A stretch of DNA of 5,464 nt, taken from assembly GCA_020056895.1 (NCBI GenBank), contig JAGVGV010000109.1, positions 1 to 5,464 of the forward strand, in the 5' to 3' direction. This DNA is from Deltaproteobacteria bacterium. GTDB lineage: Bacteria > Desulfobacterota > Desulfarculia > Adiutricales > JAGVGV01. Shown piece after piece: positions 5,372 through 5,464 of the stretch (position 1 is its first letter; each line of letters opens with the position of its first letter). A program made the position numbers and the translations under genes. The notes under the pieces are model-generated. The model was given only the letters and a program-made list of their open reading frames with translations. It was not told the DNA's origin and searched no databases.

Positions 5372-5464
5372 TCAAAAGACATGGTAGACGGAGACAACTC
5401 GATCCTGTTCAGGATTCAGCATCACCGCTTTACGCTTCGCCTTTTCAAGCAACTTGATCAAACG
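5372..5464 (-). CDS. Unrecognised protein, C-terminal fragment
   Basis: Reading inward from the right edge on the minus strand, 30 codons are open and end at TGA (5374-5372). The fragment starts RLIKLLEKAKRK and ends NPEQDRVVSVYHVF. It has a basic helix followed by what looks like a final beta strand. It is coding-like: it ends just before a strong ribosome binding site for the next gene, 21 bases away, and its composition matches that gene. The fragment is too short for assignment; the start lies outside the window. Confidence 0.55.
   Translation of the reverse strand, partial: RLIKLLEKAKRKAVMLNPEQDRVVSVYHVF

Noticed and set aside
1..5464. Search by eye for CRISPR repeats, insertion-sequence ends, tRNA or rRNA genes.
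   Set aside because: No regularly spaced repeats, transposase motifs or RNA-gene structures were seen.

Overview
The window is GC-rich (mostly about 60-85% GC by eye) until roughly position 4660, then falls to about 43-45% GC in the two 60-base stretches I counted. The GC-rich part looks like ordinary chromosome of a Gram-negative anaerobe. A membrane-anchored PASTA protein placed directly before ribulose-phosphate 3-epimerase is an arrangement I associate from memory with sulfate-reducing or syntrophic deltaproteobacteria (Desulfobacterota). That assignment is inference, since there is no rRNA or other marker here.

Layout: (1) 1-104, minus strand: the first 34 codons of a universal stress protein (UspA-family) gene running off the left edge. 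It has a good -10 box and an operator-like inverted repeat in its upstream region. (2) 251-1687, minus strand: a complete PLP-dependent lyase/decarboxylase of the sphingosine-1-phosphate-lyase type. (3) 1688-1825: a 138-bp divergent intergenic region with a perfect 6-1-6 inverted repeat overlapping the likely lyase promoter. (4) 1826-3489, plus strand: a two-gene unit, a PASTA-repeat membrane protein overlapping rpe by the 4 bases ATGA. (5) 3631-4605, plus strand: a class IV aminotransferase (D-amino-acid/branched-chain type), followed closely by a 13-bp hairpin with a 3-base loop. (6) 4676-5464, minus strand: a lower-GC pair of genes, the 3' end of an unrecognised gene and a complete 224-residue protein resembling the helix-hairpin-helix DNA glycosylase fold. 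These two look acquired.

Working together: rpe interconverts ribulose-5-phosphate and xylulose-5-phosphate. The PASTA protein probably sits in the inner membrane with its repeats outside, where such repeats usually contact cell-wall material. The aminotransferase is amino-acid or cofactor metabolism. The lyase and stress protein read the other way and may answer to separate regulators. No CRISPR array, tRNA, rRNA or insertion sequence was seen. I did not find a convincing new system. The strongest candidate for something undescribed is the low-GC gene pair at the right edge, whose glycosylase-like member appears to lack both usual catalytic residues.
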